From Tipula vernalis (Eukaryota > Arthropoda > Insecta > Diptera > Tipulidae): a DNA stretch of 64,000 nucleotides. The position numbers and the translations under genes are program-made. This document shows positions 1 to 11,761 of this stretch, piece by piece (position 1 is the first letter of the stretch; every line of letters begins with the position of its first letter). The stretch spans positions 32,943,045 to 33,007,044 of the forward strand of contig OY282558.1 in the NCBI GenBank assembly GCA_958295665.1, given 5' to 3'. The notes beneath the pieces were generated by a model that saw only the letters and a program-made list of their open reading frames with translations, was not told where the DNA came from and made no database searches.

Positions 1-1003
1 CCTTGGGAGTTGAGTGCGATTTCCAAAAAATAATTTTGCAGAACTTTTACTAAACGAACGATTCGTATGGATTAGGGTTTTCTAACTAGGTAATTGAGGG
101 ACCTATTCCATGTGCTAGCAAAACCTTTATCATCATTGTTGGCAATGGCCGATATTGGCCCTTGGGTGTTGAGTGCGATTTCAAAAAAAAAAATTTTGCA
201 GAACTTTTACTAAACGAACGATTCATATGGATTAGGGTTTTCTAACTAGGTAATTAAGGGACCTATTCCATGTGCTAGCGAAATCTTTATCATCATTGTT
301 GAGTGCGATTTCCAAAAAATAACTTCGTAGAACTTTTATTAAACGAACGATTCGTATTTATTAGGGTTTTCTAACTAGGTATTTGAGAAACCTATTCTGT
401 GTGTTAGCGAAACCTTTGTCATCATTTGTAGCAATGGCCGATACTTTCCATTGGGAGTTGAGTGCGATTTCCAAAAAATAATTTTGCAGAACTTTTATTA
501 AACGAACGATCCGTATGGATTAGGGGTTTTTAACTAGGTATTTGAGGGACCTATTCTATGTGCTAGCCAAACCTTTGTCATCATTGTTGGCAATGGCCGA
601 TATTGGCCCTTGGGAGTTGAGTGCGATTTCCAAAATATAATTTTGCAGAACTTTTACTAAATGAACGATCCGTATGGATTAGGGTTTTTTAACTAGGTAT
701 TTGAGGGACCTATTCTATGTACTAGCCAAACCTTTGTCATCATTTTTGGCAATGGCCGATATTAGCCCTTGGGAGTTGAGTGCGATTTCCAAAATATAAT
801 TTTGCAGAACTTTTACTAAACGAACGATCCGTATGGATTAGGGTTTTTTAACTAGGTATTTGAGGGACCTATTCTATGTACTAGCCAATCCTTTGTCATC
901 ATTTTTGGCAATGGCCGATATTAGCCCTTGGGAGTCGAGTGCGATTTTCAAAAAATAATTTTGCAGAACTTTTACTAAACGAACGATTCGTATGGATTAG
1001 GAT
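1..1003. repeat. 159-bp tandem satellite array, about 6 copies
   Basis: Units begin with ccttgggagttgagtgcg or a close variant at 1, 160, about 290 (virtual start), 449, 608, 767 and 926. Spacing is exactly 159 bp except for one unit shortened by about 29 bp (160 to 290). Copies differ at only a few positions, so the array is young or homogenised. It is cut by the left window edge and stops abruptly inside a unit near 1003. I see no open frame kept across units. Confidence 0.95.
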
Positions 1004-1131
1004 TTTTTATTTTCTTTTACTCTCGTAAAATAAAGTACATATAGTAATCCTGAAAATTTTGGAACTTGAGATTTCTAGAGATTTATTTGTATTGAGGTCC
1101 CCTGAGTCCGAAAAAGTGGGTTTCGGAATGG

Positions 1132-1167
<36 letters not shown>

Positions 1168-1505
1168 AGTCTGTCAGTCTGTTAGTCTGTCAGTCTGTCT
1201 GTGTCCTCTCTACAGCCCATATGGTTTAATTAATCGAACTGAAACTTCCAATTTAAGCTTTTTTGATAAATTGGGAGGCCCCAGTGAATTTTACTCCAAT
1301 ACGGCTAACCGGAAGTGGCCACTCCCTTGGTCCAGAAAATTTGTTTTGCAAATATCTTAAAAAGTATAAGGTTTACAAAATACTAATTAATACAAAATGT
1401 TTCCAAAAATTAAAAACAAATAAAAAAAAAAAATAAAAAATTAAAAAAAAAAAATTAAGAAAAAAAAAAAAATTCTCAAAATTCTCTGTTCGTAAAAGAA
1501 AGTCG
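1004..1505. other. Possible short element breaking the satellite array
   Basis: The satellite stops mid-unit at about 1003. The following segment carries a GTCT microsatellite and an A-rich tract (about 1411-1472), and it has short inverted ends: tttcttttac at 1011-1020 and gtaaaagaaa at 1492-1501. The satellite does not resume afterwards, so an insertion is only one reading; the array may simply end here. No coding signal is seen. Confidence 0.25.
1133..1204. repeat. (GTCT)n microsatellite
   Basis: About 18 tandem GTCT/TCTG units, perfect at the left and with A or T substitutions (gtca, gtta) toward the right end. Confidence 0.95.
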
Positions 1506-1730
1506 TGTGTTGGCCACACCTCAATTTTTTGTATGGTATTACAGCTTTAGTTTATTCCGATAGGTAGTGCTTTCTCTCTATTTCCAATCGTCAATTGCCA
1601 AAAAAAAAAAATAATCAAAACAATAATAAATTTCACAAAGTCAACCTAAGGAACAAAACAAAATGCGGTCTAGCGCACCCAGCGTAAAGTAGACAAACTA
1701 AACGAGGAATTCAATTTGGAAGCAGTTGCA

Positions 1731-1982
1731 GTGTTTTTTTATTCGCTCCGGATAGCTGCTATCGAGAGCCGTCATTTTTCTACGCCTAAATTTAAATTTG
1801 ACGTGCTATTTATTGGTAAACTATACTTATTTAACATCAAACTATCATTTTTAATTCAATTGTTTACCAACAACTTTATTTAAAAAATATTTGGCTCTTC
1901 CTATTTATACGGAGCGCTATCGGGAGCCATTTTTTATATGACGGCTCTCGATAGCAGCTATCCGGAGCGAATAAAAAAACAC
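1731..1982. mobile_element. 252-bp MITE, copy 1
   Basis: Positions 1731-1775 and 1938-1982 are perfect 45-bp inverted repeats beginning gtgtttttttattcgctcc. The interior is AT-rich and non-coding. A second copy of the same length sits at 2736-2987 with its interior reversed. The superfamily is not clear: the right flank is TA but the left is CA, so no target duplication can be asserted. Confidence 0.9.
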
Positions 1983-2735
1983 TACAAGTGATGAATTTAA
2001 CATAAATACCAAAGTATTAAAATTTGCAGCAACAAAGTATTAAATTTGGCTTTAAAGTACTTTTTTGATTTGTTTACAAAATTTACTGGTATAGATGTCA
2101 CTAAAAGTAAGAAAAACTGAGAAGACTGATTGGAGGAAACGCTAGAGCTAGACGTCTCTGCAAGTCTATAATCTACTGCTAAATTAGTGAGCAGATAATT
2201 TGTTTAAAGCTTACTGAACGAACAATGGGATCAAAATAAGAAAACGCTGTTTTTGGTTCAGGTTATGATTTGATAATATTAATTGTATTCATCAATCGAA
2301 TGTGTCTTATAAATTGTCACAAAATATTAAAAGTATTATTCAAATTCATATTCAAAAAATTTTACGAGTGTTAATACATATGTTAGTTTGGCTATTACTT
2401 GAATAATGTTAGTCAGCCGCAGCTTAGCAGTAGGTTTGGCTTCTCAGCGTAGTGGATCTAGGGGAAATGGTTAAAAGAAAATGTTTTTAAATTGTTTCGT
2501 TTGTGTATTATATGAAAGTCTATTTTTGTAACCAGTAACTGTCTGGTAAATTATACCGGCTCGAAAAACATTTTAGACTGTCCTAATTTCATTACATTTT
2601 ACATTTAAAGTTAACTAACTACTTAAAGTAAACTATTCAGAAATGGTTTTGAAATAATAAGTCGCAGTAGTTGCTAGTAGTAATTATTCATTGTTGTTTA
2701 GATTTTCAAGAGAAATGGAGGAATAGTAAAAAGTA

Positions 2736-2987
2736 GTGTTTTTTTATTCGCTCCGGATAGCTGCTATCGAGAGCCGTCATATGAAAAGTGGCTCCGGATA
2801 GCGCTCCGTATAAATAGGTAGAGCCAAATATTTTTTATATCAAGTTTTCGCTAAACAATTGAATTAAAAATGATAGTTTTATGTTAAATAAGTTTAGTTT
2901 ACCAATAAATAGCGCGTAAAATTTAAATTTAGGCGTGTAAAAATGACGGCTCTCGATAGCAGCTATCCGGAGCGAATAAAAAAACAC
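2736..2987. mobile_element. 252-bp MITE, copy 2, inverted relative to copy 1
   Basis: The same perfect 45-bp inverted ends lie at 2736-2780 and 2943-2987. The interior is the reverse complement of copy 1: the gctccggatagcgctccg block is on the left here and on the right in copy 1. It is flanked by TA on both sides (2734-2735 and 2988-2989), which would fit a TA-targeting element. It is non-coding. Confidence 0.9.
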
Positions 2988-3394
2988 TACTAAAGTTACT
3001 TTTGAAACTTTAGATGATTATCAAATTATTTTCATTCATAACTGAAAATCGACAAAAATGCAGTTAACCTGTTATCCAAAACAAACTCAGAATTTGGTGT
3101 TCTAAGCTCAAAGACCGGCCAATTCTATTTTTATCATATAGCATACGTAACCTCGGTTTATTTCCATCTTTTTGTTCGTATGAAACTATAAAGCTAAAGA
3201 TTAGAACAATTCATAGAATTTCAGAATTTGACCAAATATTTTCATTTGGTGGATTTGGAGTCAAACTAATATTGCAGAATTTGACGGAACTTTCAAAATC
3301 GATACTAATTTTTGAAAATTGAATTTATTTTAGAATTTTGTCCTTATTAGTAACGTTAGATTTACTTATATGTAAAAATAAGTTCCTAAAATAT

Positions 3395-4135
3395 ATAAAA
3401 TTCGCCCATCTTTTACGCAATTCATGGATTCCCTTTCCGAAAAAGTCAAGCCAATTTTTGATACTTATTCATAAGATGTGAATCGTACGTCTTGAAGGGC
3501 TGACTGTCCTGTATTTCTATAGGTATGTTTTACCGACTCTTGCAGTATGTGGTTTAGCGTTGTCATGCTGCAAAATTAATTTATTGTGTCTATCTTGAAC
3601 AGCTCGCTTCAAACGTATTAATTGCCGTCGGTAGACTTCGTCATTAATAGTTTCAAAAGGTTTCAGTAGCTCGTAATACATAACGCCTTTCATATCCCAC
3701 CAAATACAGAGCATAACCTTATCACAATGAATATTTCGCTTTGGCTGTGATGAACCAGCTTCACCAGACTTTACCCAAGCTTTTTTACGTTTAGGATATT
3801 CTCGTAGTAAATTCATTTTTCATCTCCAGTCACAAGTCGATGCAGAAAACCCTTTATTTGTTCTCTTTGAAGAAGCACTTCAGAAGTGATTTTTCGACAT
3901 TCCATCTGCCTTTCTGTTAATTCCTGTGGTATTCAATTCCCAAATATTTGAACCATTTCCATTCCATGTAGACGTCTAATTCTTGTTACGTTTGTGTGTT
4001 GTCTTCATCCAATAATGCTTGCAATTTTTCATCTTCAAATTTTTTCGGTCTACCTTCCTACCTTTACGTGTGTGTAAACGATGACTTTCAGCAGCGCTGA
4101 ACTCTCCATTTTAAATCGAATAAAAAGCTTTGTTG
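3395..4135 (-). pseudogene. mariner transposase relic 1
   Basis: Read on the minus strand, three frames together give a mariner-family transposase. In order they show GRPKKFEDEKLQALLDED near the N-terminus, the first catalytic motif TGDEK followed at once by a stop in place of the expected Trp, then IYYENPKR. After a frameshift come WVKSGEAGSSQPKRNIH, CIWWDMKG, and the second catalytic motif HDNAKPH. Beyond another break there is only a short C-terminal piece (KNWLDFFGKGIHELRKRW). The third catalytic region (SPDLAPSDY) is missing. The open frame at 3517-3816 begins at a chance Met just after the stop. The protein is closely related to the relic at 25.1-26.0 kb. I could not find its terminal repeats, so the element ends are lost. 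Confidence 0.9.
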
Positions 4136-4819
4136 TTTATATTTTAATCAAATGTCATATACTACGTTTTGAAAGTTAGGAAGAGACTTTTCAAAAACAT
4201 GTATTACCAGATTCGCACAATACATATGTATAAGAACAATTACGCCATGTATTAGGAAAACAGAACTTACTTTTAAATATACCCAATACATATTTCAGGA
4301 TTTGATTCAAATTCTTATAATTTATTATTATATAAAATTTCAAATTAAAATTTAGTGAAATTTTGTTGAATTCTAAACTCATTCAGTCTTAAAACTAAAC
4401 CTTAAATAAAAGTCCAACTAAATTCTTTAACTGTAACAAATTCCTTGTTAGATATTAATTAGACTTGACTGGTAACCCACATAGGTTTTGCACTAAGTGC
4501 CACAATGGGCCCATGGTGCAACATGTGCAGTTGATAAATACTGCTTCTGCATTGAAATTGTTTCATTTATAAAATCGGACAAAATATCAAATTACATCTT
4601 TCTTCATTTTTGCTTATTGAAAATTCTTCTACTCGTGCTTTGTACTGAAAATTTCAAGGCGCATGTATATTGAATTTAAAACGATTTTACTGAGATGATG
4701 TTGTAAAAGTTCCCAATTTCATGTTGTTTGTTGCAAAATGGAAATATAAAATTTTCTCCAACGACTAACTTATAATTTAATTCTTCGAGACTCAATTCGA
4801 CTTAAAAAAAATTTCAAAC

Positions 4820-5215
4820 ACACAAAAAGCTGACCTAGAACTTTTGAATTTTCTTTCTGGTTCCGAATGTCTCACAAGTTCATCAATGAAACTAGAGCTT
4901 TTGCAACTACCTGGCCTCGAAATCAGCTGCGAAACATCGACTGGGTACAATCGCCCATATATTACATAACGCATTTCCCATCCTGGTGTTCGTGCCATGG
5001 ATAATTCGACTTTCCACCCGGTCGATTTGAGCATATCCAAATAGACATCGTGGGTCCATTTCCTCCGTTTAATGTAAACCTGTGTTTATTTCGAATCCAA
5101 ACTTTTCACCGAATTAGTAAAACTCCTCGCATCACATCGGATACGTAAAAAGCCTTACCACCCACAAGCCAATGGCATGGTTGCAACACAATTAATTGGA
5201 GTTGCACGATTATTC
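4820..5215 (+). pseudogene. Gypsy-type retrotransposon pol relic (linker and integrase)
   Basis: The plus strand encodes, in shifted frames, pieces typical of Ty3/Gypsy pol. About 4823-4960 gives a linker with MKLELLQLPG and a CETSTGYNRPYIT block. Next comes HPGVRA, as found in the integrase zinc-binding region. At about 5040 is EHIQIDIVGPFPP, the start of the integrase core with its first Asp, and at about 5120-5180 SHRIRKKPYHPQANGMV. Reverse transcriptase, protease, gag and LTRs were not found, so this is a small internal fragment. An open frame on the opposite strand (4792-5040) is an antisense shadow. The clade within Gypsy is not assigned. Confidence 0.8.
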
Positions 5216-5229
5216 GACGTTTTCTATTT

Positions 5230-5960
5230 TTTATGATTTTTGTTTGCTATAACATATATTGCAGATTGTTACATTGCTTTGATATTAATTTTTTGATTTT
5301 TCGAGGTTATTCTAGAATCCTAATTTTATTCAAGATTTTCGGGAATGTTAGAAATTTCTTGACAATATCTAGATTATTCGAGCTTTTCAAGACTAAAACA
5401 GGCCTTTTCGAGTGTTATCGACATTTTTGATGTTATATTGCGATTTGCGATTCTAGTTTCTGATGTTTGGATTTATCAAGATTTTGAGGTTTGAATAGCG
5501 TTGAGTGGTTTATGAGACCAAAATTACAACCGTTATTCAATATTTTTATTTTCAAGATTTTATTATTCGAGATTTTGCGATCTCTGATTATTATTGGAGT
5601 CTAAATGTATTTGATTTTTCTAGGAAACTATTTCGAGATTATTTATGTTGCTCGAAATTCTCCGTAATTTTTCCCTTGCTGTGTCTTGTTAAAGAAGAAT
5701 TATTGAGTCTTTTGTTGAGCTTTTTGAAATGTATGCATAGCTTGCAGATAAGTTTGAAGGATATTGAGTTACATAAGTAGATGGCTTTAATTTTGGATTG
5801 CAAATTTTAGCGATAGTGGGTGTTTGGTATATTGTAGCTTTCGAGGTTATTGTTGAAGATTATACGAGATTTGAGCAGTTGTTTGATAAATTTTCAAAAT
5901 TATTGCAAATTTTTCAGATTAATCGAGAATTTTTGTTATACTGAAAATTATTCAATGTTC
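5230..5960. repeat. Degenerate minisatellite, tcgagattattcga type (locus 1)
   Basis: A long T-rich stretch is built from irregular copies of motifs such as attattcgag, tcaagatttt and tcgaggttatt. Short open frames here follow from the biased composition and are not genes. The reverse complement resembles the A-rich arrays at 41.2-42.0 kb and 52.3-52.7 kb. Confidence 0.6.
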
Positions 5961-8609
5961 CCGAAAGAAAATAACTCAGAAAAGCAAAGTTGCTGTTGGA
6001 ACAGAAATTTTGAAAACAAATTGTTTATTGAACAGTTGCGGGCTCAAAAAACAGTTTAATTGCTAGTATGTATCAGTTTTTGATCGAAGAGACTGGGAAC
6101 AATATTAACGATATTGACTCAAAAAAAAGGAACATATATCAAAAAAGCTGAACTTTTGGTAGTAGAAATTGATCTCAGTCAAGTTTTTTTGAGTTAATAG
6201 AATACAATAGAATGTGTCAAGTGCGGCAATGAGGCTGGGAAAAAATTAATTCCTGTTAAAAGTCGCTGATTTTCAGTTCCAATAGAAATTTCGTTGCTTC
6301 TTCATCCATATAACAGTTCCTCATTATAAAGAAGTTCAAGAGATTTGTACGTAGCACTAATAAGGCGATTTATAAATTTAGCGTGGAATCATCAGATTTT
6401 GAACATAGAACGCATACGTTTATCATAAATAATTTACATCACCTTATTAAATAAAAATTAAACCGGACATATTTTGAAAAGCTCGGCTCAAGAAAAACTT
6501 ATTTGATCGCCAATTCTAACATGCAATGTCTTTCAAGCACGAAGCCATGTGCAATAGTACGGTTCGCATCTTTAACCCGACGGCCTCCTTCCCCCATAAG
6601 ATCACCAAAATTACTTAATGGTCGGGAATATGAACCAGATTGATCATGTATTGGATTGACAAGAAAATTTGAACCTCCTTACAAGATGTCACAGCAATGA
6701 TTGCGATTTCTTTGTCTATGTTAAATAAGTTGTACTATATTTTCCATCCGTCACTAATTATTTCCTGAAAAATTTTGAAAACAGACAATACATTTTTATG
6801 GAAGTAAAGCTTTTATAAAACTGACCATTTTGTTAGCTCTTTAAATGTGTGTATAAATCTATAACAACTAAATTTTAAACCTTTGTTGATGTAGCTTTAG
6901 ATATAAATTTTAAATTAATTCAATCTTTACTACCATAGGGCAACCTATTTGAATGCCATGGAATTAGTTATTTGTATCTATCGGATCGTTTTATTGGCAT
7001 AAGCGGTATTTGAACAAATTACAAAACTATTTTAGGGTAGTCGTTTTTAGTTTTTTATAAGTAATATTTCCAATTTATTTTATTTTCATTGCCGCAAAAA
7101 TTGCAAATACAAACATATATCGTGATCAAAGAATAAAAAAATGAAAAAGAAATAACTAAAGCCACCAACAAGTCTCTTAATTCTGTTTATGTTTATTTTC
7201 CCATCGCTATATTATAATCATCAACAACTTCTTATGAAGAAGAACATAAAAAAAATACTTACAAGATTGTCGAAAGGAAAAACAAAAACTTTAAAAACAT
7301 AACAACCATTAAATTATTATTTTAAATAAAAAAAAATAAAAAATGAACCACAAAACATGAATCGTAAAAACTAAAAATTAAGAAAGTATTACCCATCTTA
7401 TAAATAATCTACGCAAGCAAGAGAGGGACACAAAATAGGAATTCAAGGAAATATAATTTTAACGTTTTAATTATATCTAGCTATGTATGTATATAGTAAA
7501 AATTTTATCAATCTTAAAAGAATTTTTAGATACATCCACTTGAATTGCCTTGTTATTACCGTATAAACGAGCGGTGTGGCTTAAGGAGGAATATCTACTG
7601 TTTGAAAAAAAAAAACTCAGTCATTTTGAAAATATATTAAAATTAAGTATGAATTGCTCTTTTCTTATTAATTTTGTTTTTTAAAAACGACGAGATGAAT
7701 CAATTTTTTTTTTTATTGTCTTAATAATTTTTCGGATGTTTCGAAACAAGCCAACCATATTTTGTTTGAAAAAATTGTATGATTATCAAACGAATAAAAA
7801 TTACATTATTTATGTGGATTCTCTTGTTTGTTCATGTCAAAAACATACAATAATTATATTGGAATGTCCGCCCTTTTAAACAAATCATTCAGAAATAAGA
7901 ACCGAACCGAACTAACAAAAAATCGAATAACAAAATTAAAGAATTTTATCTTACCACACACGATGGCTGAATTTTTCATTGATTTAATTTTTTTTCGAGA
8001 AAAATCTTGTTTAAGTTATTTGTTGTTTTTTTTTTTTTTTTTTATGAATTTTGGTTGATAATTAGTTAGTAAACTAATATTGGGCTATTTTGTTATTTAT
8101 ACATAATATAGTCTACCATTTTGTTGATGAAATATTTCTTGTATATTTTTGTATGTATTCGTGACGATTGAATTAGACATTGAAAAATAAATATTCTTCA
8201 TTCATAATCGTTTAAATGGTTTATTTATATAGAACTCCATGGGCCAAACAAACTACAAAAAAAAAATTCACCAAGAGGCGATTGTATACATAAATATAAA
8301 GATTAATAAAAAAGGATTACAAATTTTTGGGATACAGAATTTTCATAAAATTGCTAGAAAAAAAAATCCTTTATCATTTATTTCTGATAAGAACAAATTA
8401 AATCGTTTGTTGACACTCAGGGCCGCAAGTACATTCCAAAGGGTGAATGCTGAAAAAATTTTGGGGTCCTTAATAACAAAGGTATCAAATGCATATTCTA
8501 ATTTTTTGTTGTCAAAACTCATTTAACAAGTCAATCTCTATAGTCATCAGAGTTAGAGCAATTAAACGTTTTTCTAAGGTTGAATTCGGGTATGTGTCGA
8601 AATGCTGTA
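5961..8609. other. AT-rich stretch without recognised features
   Basis: No coding relic, RNA gene or element end was recognised. It contains A- and T-runs (for example about 7327-7345, 7706-7717 and 8028-8043). An open frame at 8239-8526 has no recognisable family motif. Confidence 0.5.
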
Positions 8610-8948
8610 TTATTCAACGAGTATACAATGATAGCGAGTGTCGTAAATCATCTGAGTGAATAACAGCCATTATATGTGAGTAGAATACGATACTTCGTCC
8701 ACGACCGATAAAAAATTGTATTTTATTATCAAATCCTTTAAATAAACCTAAAATAATTTCGTTCGACATTTTGACGTCTCAATTTAATAATAAGCGTATT
8801 TTGTTGGCCAAAATTTAATTCGAATTATTTTGGGTTTTTTATTTTTCCAAGAAAATAGCCCATTTGATTTAATTGAAAAAAGCCAACCTTTCGAAATAAA
8901 ATATAAATTTAAGATGTATTAAGACTCTGGCTGCAGGTATCACAACTA

Positions 8949-11266
8949 TAGGGTTTGCAAAAAACCGTGCTTCTTTTAAAACCGGTTTTACGGTTTTTTT
9001 CAATCTTAAATTCGGTTCACCGGTTGAAACCGGGTTTATAAAGAAAAAAATGGATTATATAATAAAATCGAACTTATAGTGTTAGTTTGCTAAAAATTGC
9101 AAAAATTTCCTAATACAGAAAAGGTTCCTTCTGAGTAGTGGGTCCTGTTCCCAGATGTTGTTCTAATCCCGAAAATCGGGATCAAGTTTTACACAATCCC
9201 AGGACTTCCCGGGTTTTTCAGGTCTCTTTAGGTAAAATTTATAAATATAATTGTGTTTGCTTTTAAAGTATGCCTTTTAAGAAACACAAAATGTCGACAT
9301 CGAATGGTCAGATGGCAACACTATGTTTTCGTGACGATTGCCAAAAACAGGCAAAACACTTTCGGGGTTCAGTTGAAATTGACTGAATCATTTGATAATG
9401 TTACAGTGATTATACATTTCTATCTCCTTCGAAGTTTATATTGATTGATCAAGTTTTACTTTCCGTAGATAAGGCTTTGTTTAGTAGTGTTTGCTTTTGC
9501 CGAAACAATTTATAGAATGGTTATTTGAGATTGGAAAAATATTCAATTTAATTTAATTCTGTATTCACTGTTATTGAAATATTTATTAATGAAACATTTT
9601 TTATTGGTTCAAGGCTCTTCATCCCAAAGCAAAGAGAATCCCTCAAAAATTGCTTTCTTCAGACGTCAAGTAAAAAGTTTGTATATTTGGTCAAAAATTC
9701 GATATTTGAGACAAAACCATTTGGATGAAAAAATCATATGAGTTGAAACTCCAAGCACAATCTTCAACAACACTGATTGTATCTGTACCCGATCCAGTAT
9801 GTGCCCAAAATTGATTCCCCTCCAAAATTATCTTCTTGGGCTGCACTGTTCAAACGTCGTGCAATACTCTAAATTTGACAGTTTCTTTAAAGAACTTTAA
9901 ACAACTATTTGTTTTCCAAAAAGTTTCACATAACATACCTTTAAAGAAATAGTCAAACGTTGTTTAAGAAGTCCATTCCAATTGCAATGCCACTTGTACA
10001 GGATACACAAAGCAATTTTTAGAAAAAATCCTTTTTCAATGCAGAAGTGACCTCAATAAAGACTAATTCAACCATTAATGTACCTACACGACATCTGAAA
10101 GACACAAACCACTAAACTAGCCCAGACTACATCAAAACCCTCGATAAACAAACAAAACTTAAAAAAAACTACTTTGCAAACGCTACAAATCAAATCAAGT
10201 ACAAATTCAATCAATGCTGTTTTTGACGAATATGGCAGAGAAACTCGCGATTGAGTGAGTGATTTGGTTTTGGATCTTTTAAATACTTCGCCAAAAATAT
10301 TAAATTAATATATTTTTCAATGAATTGAATAACATTTAGCTAGCTTCCGTATTTATCTGGTCAATTTTATTCAACATAAACAACTATGGTTTCGGCCGTT
10401 ATTATTGTAGCGTATTTTCATCCCAAAGCTTCCACTGCTACTTATACGGATGACATAAAGCATCACAAACATCTTTAAGCATTATTTAAGAAATATCTTC
10501 GAGCATATTTAATTTTTATAAATCATCCAGTGCCTTTTTTATGAAATGAGCTGTAAAAATTGTCAGATCACCAATGAGTTTTAGAGTCTAAAATTAATCC
10601 AATTTCAACATTGAACTTTTGTTTAACATGCTGCAGTAAAATTTTATATTGTACAGGGGAACGCTTGAAAAATTGTACAATATTGCGATGCATATTGCAT
10701 GGAGTAAAATAAAACACAATCAGATTCATCGACATCATTAGTTTCTATTGTTGTTTCTACTAATCGGGATGATTTTTTTTATATAAAATATCTGTAACGC
10801 CAAGAGTAACCATTCCGATTCATTGCCAAATTTAAAATTTACTGAAGTTCCGTCACATGTTGTGGATACAATATAATTTTTCAAAACCATTCCAAATTTG
10901 TCAAGTTGTTTCTCTCGTTTTATATAAATCACAACTTCCGTGTACGCGGATTAAGCCCAAATTTTCCATTCTTCCAATTTTTTAAAATTCAAGTGTCTTC
11001 TGGCCCTTCTGGTTGCTTGTCCACTCATCAAAAGCTGATGATAATTTATAGAATTGTTTTGATTTGATTTTTTCCTTTAGTTCATTTTCAATTTTTGTAA
11101 CAAAATTTAAAATCAGTTTCATCACAGAATTTTCGGATTTGGAGCACTCATAACAACAAGCAAAAATTACCCGGTTATTTTTCCAGAGAAACCGGGTTTT
11201 CGGTTTTTGAATTTTATTAAAAAAACCGGTGTTTTAAAACCGGTTCTAACCGGTTTGCAAACCCTA
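8949..11266 (-). mobile_element. hAT DNA transposon, decayed
   Basis: The element is bounded by tagggtttgcaaa at 8949-8961 and its reverse complement ending at 11266. Sub-terminal regions carry repeated aaccggtt blocks at both ends. The direct repeat atcacaacta lies immediately outside on both sides (8939-8948 and 11267-11276). Ten bases is longer than the 8-bp duplication usual for hAT. A hAT transposase relic lies on the minus strand. At 2318 bp it is a plausible size for a somewhat shortened hAT element. Confidence 0.9.
10570..11155 (-). pseudogene. hAT-family transposase relic
   Basis: The minus strand gives, in several frames, a recognisable hAT transposase. Near 11040 it reads FYKLSSAFDEWTSNQKGQ, then LGLIRVHGSCDLYK near 10960. 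Next is FGMVLKNYIVSTTCDGTSV near 10870, matching the catalytic-domain block that contains TTDGAS in relatives. Finally, near 10580-10680, it reads IVQFFKRSPVQYKILLQHV followed by EIGLILDSKTHW. The C-terminal dimerisation region was not found. Stops and frameshifts make it non-functional. It lies inside the hAT element defined by inverted ends and target repeats. Confidence 0.88.
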
Positions 11267-11344
11267 ATCACAACTAAGAATTAGAATTATGTTTAAATAA
11301 ACCCAATTTTTTTGGGGGTTAAATGTTATTCTTGCGGGGATTTA

Positions 11345-11761
11345 GGGCCGTTGTACATTTCAGCTAAGCTAAGCGAGAAACGTAGTTTATATTAGCATAG
11401 TTTAGACCGCTTAGCTCAATCCGTTGTACATTTCAGCTAGTTACATCGCTCACACATACATTGATTTTTTCTGCATAATTCATTTATTATGATTTGACAC
11501 GATACCTATTATAACTAAGTAGCCTACGAGTTAATAATAAAATATACAAAAACATCAGTGTATGTGTGAGCGATGTTCGCTGGCATAGCAAGGCGAAGAC
11601 AACTCGAGCTAAGATAGTTTGCATTGCTCTAAACAAAAAACATAGCTCGCATAGTTTAGCTCAAGTGTGCAACGTTCCATTAAATCTGTTTATTTACAAC
11701 CGAAAGCTATGCACACAGCTCGCATCGCGTAGCTTAGCTTAGCTGAAATTTGCAGCAGGCC
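11345..11761. mobile_element. 417-bp Harbinger-type MITE
   Basis: The ends are imperfect inverted repeats: gggccgttgtacatttcagc on the left, and ggcctgctgcaaatttcagc when the right end is read inward, both followed by taagctaagc. TTA flanks both sides (11342-11344 and 11762-11764), the TWA target typical of PIF/Harbinger. The interior is non-coding and has further agctaag-like and tagctca-like short repeats. Confidence 0.8.

Noticed and set aside
1..1003. CRISPR-like repeat array
   Set aside because: The units are contiguous 159-bp tandem repeats without unique spacers, in eukaryotic DNA.
3517..3816. 99-codon open frame as an intact gene
   Set aside because: It is a fragment of a mariner transposase beginning at a chance Met after a stop; earlier and later parts lie in other frames.
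4792..5040. 82-codon minus-strand open frame
   Set aside because: The opposite strand carries Gypsy pol motifs in order; this frame is its antisense shadow.
8239..8526. 95-codon open frame as a host gene
   Set aside because: Lys/Ile/Asn-rich as expected from base composition, with no family motif, splice context or neighbouring coding sequence.
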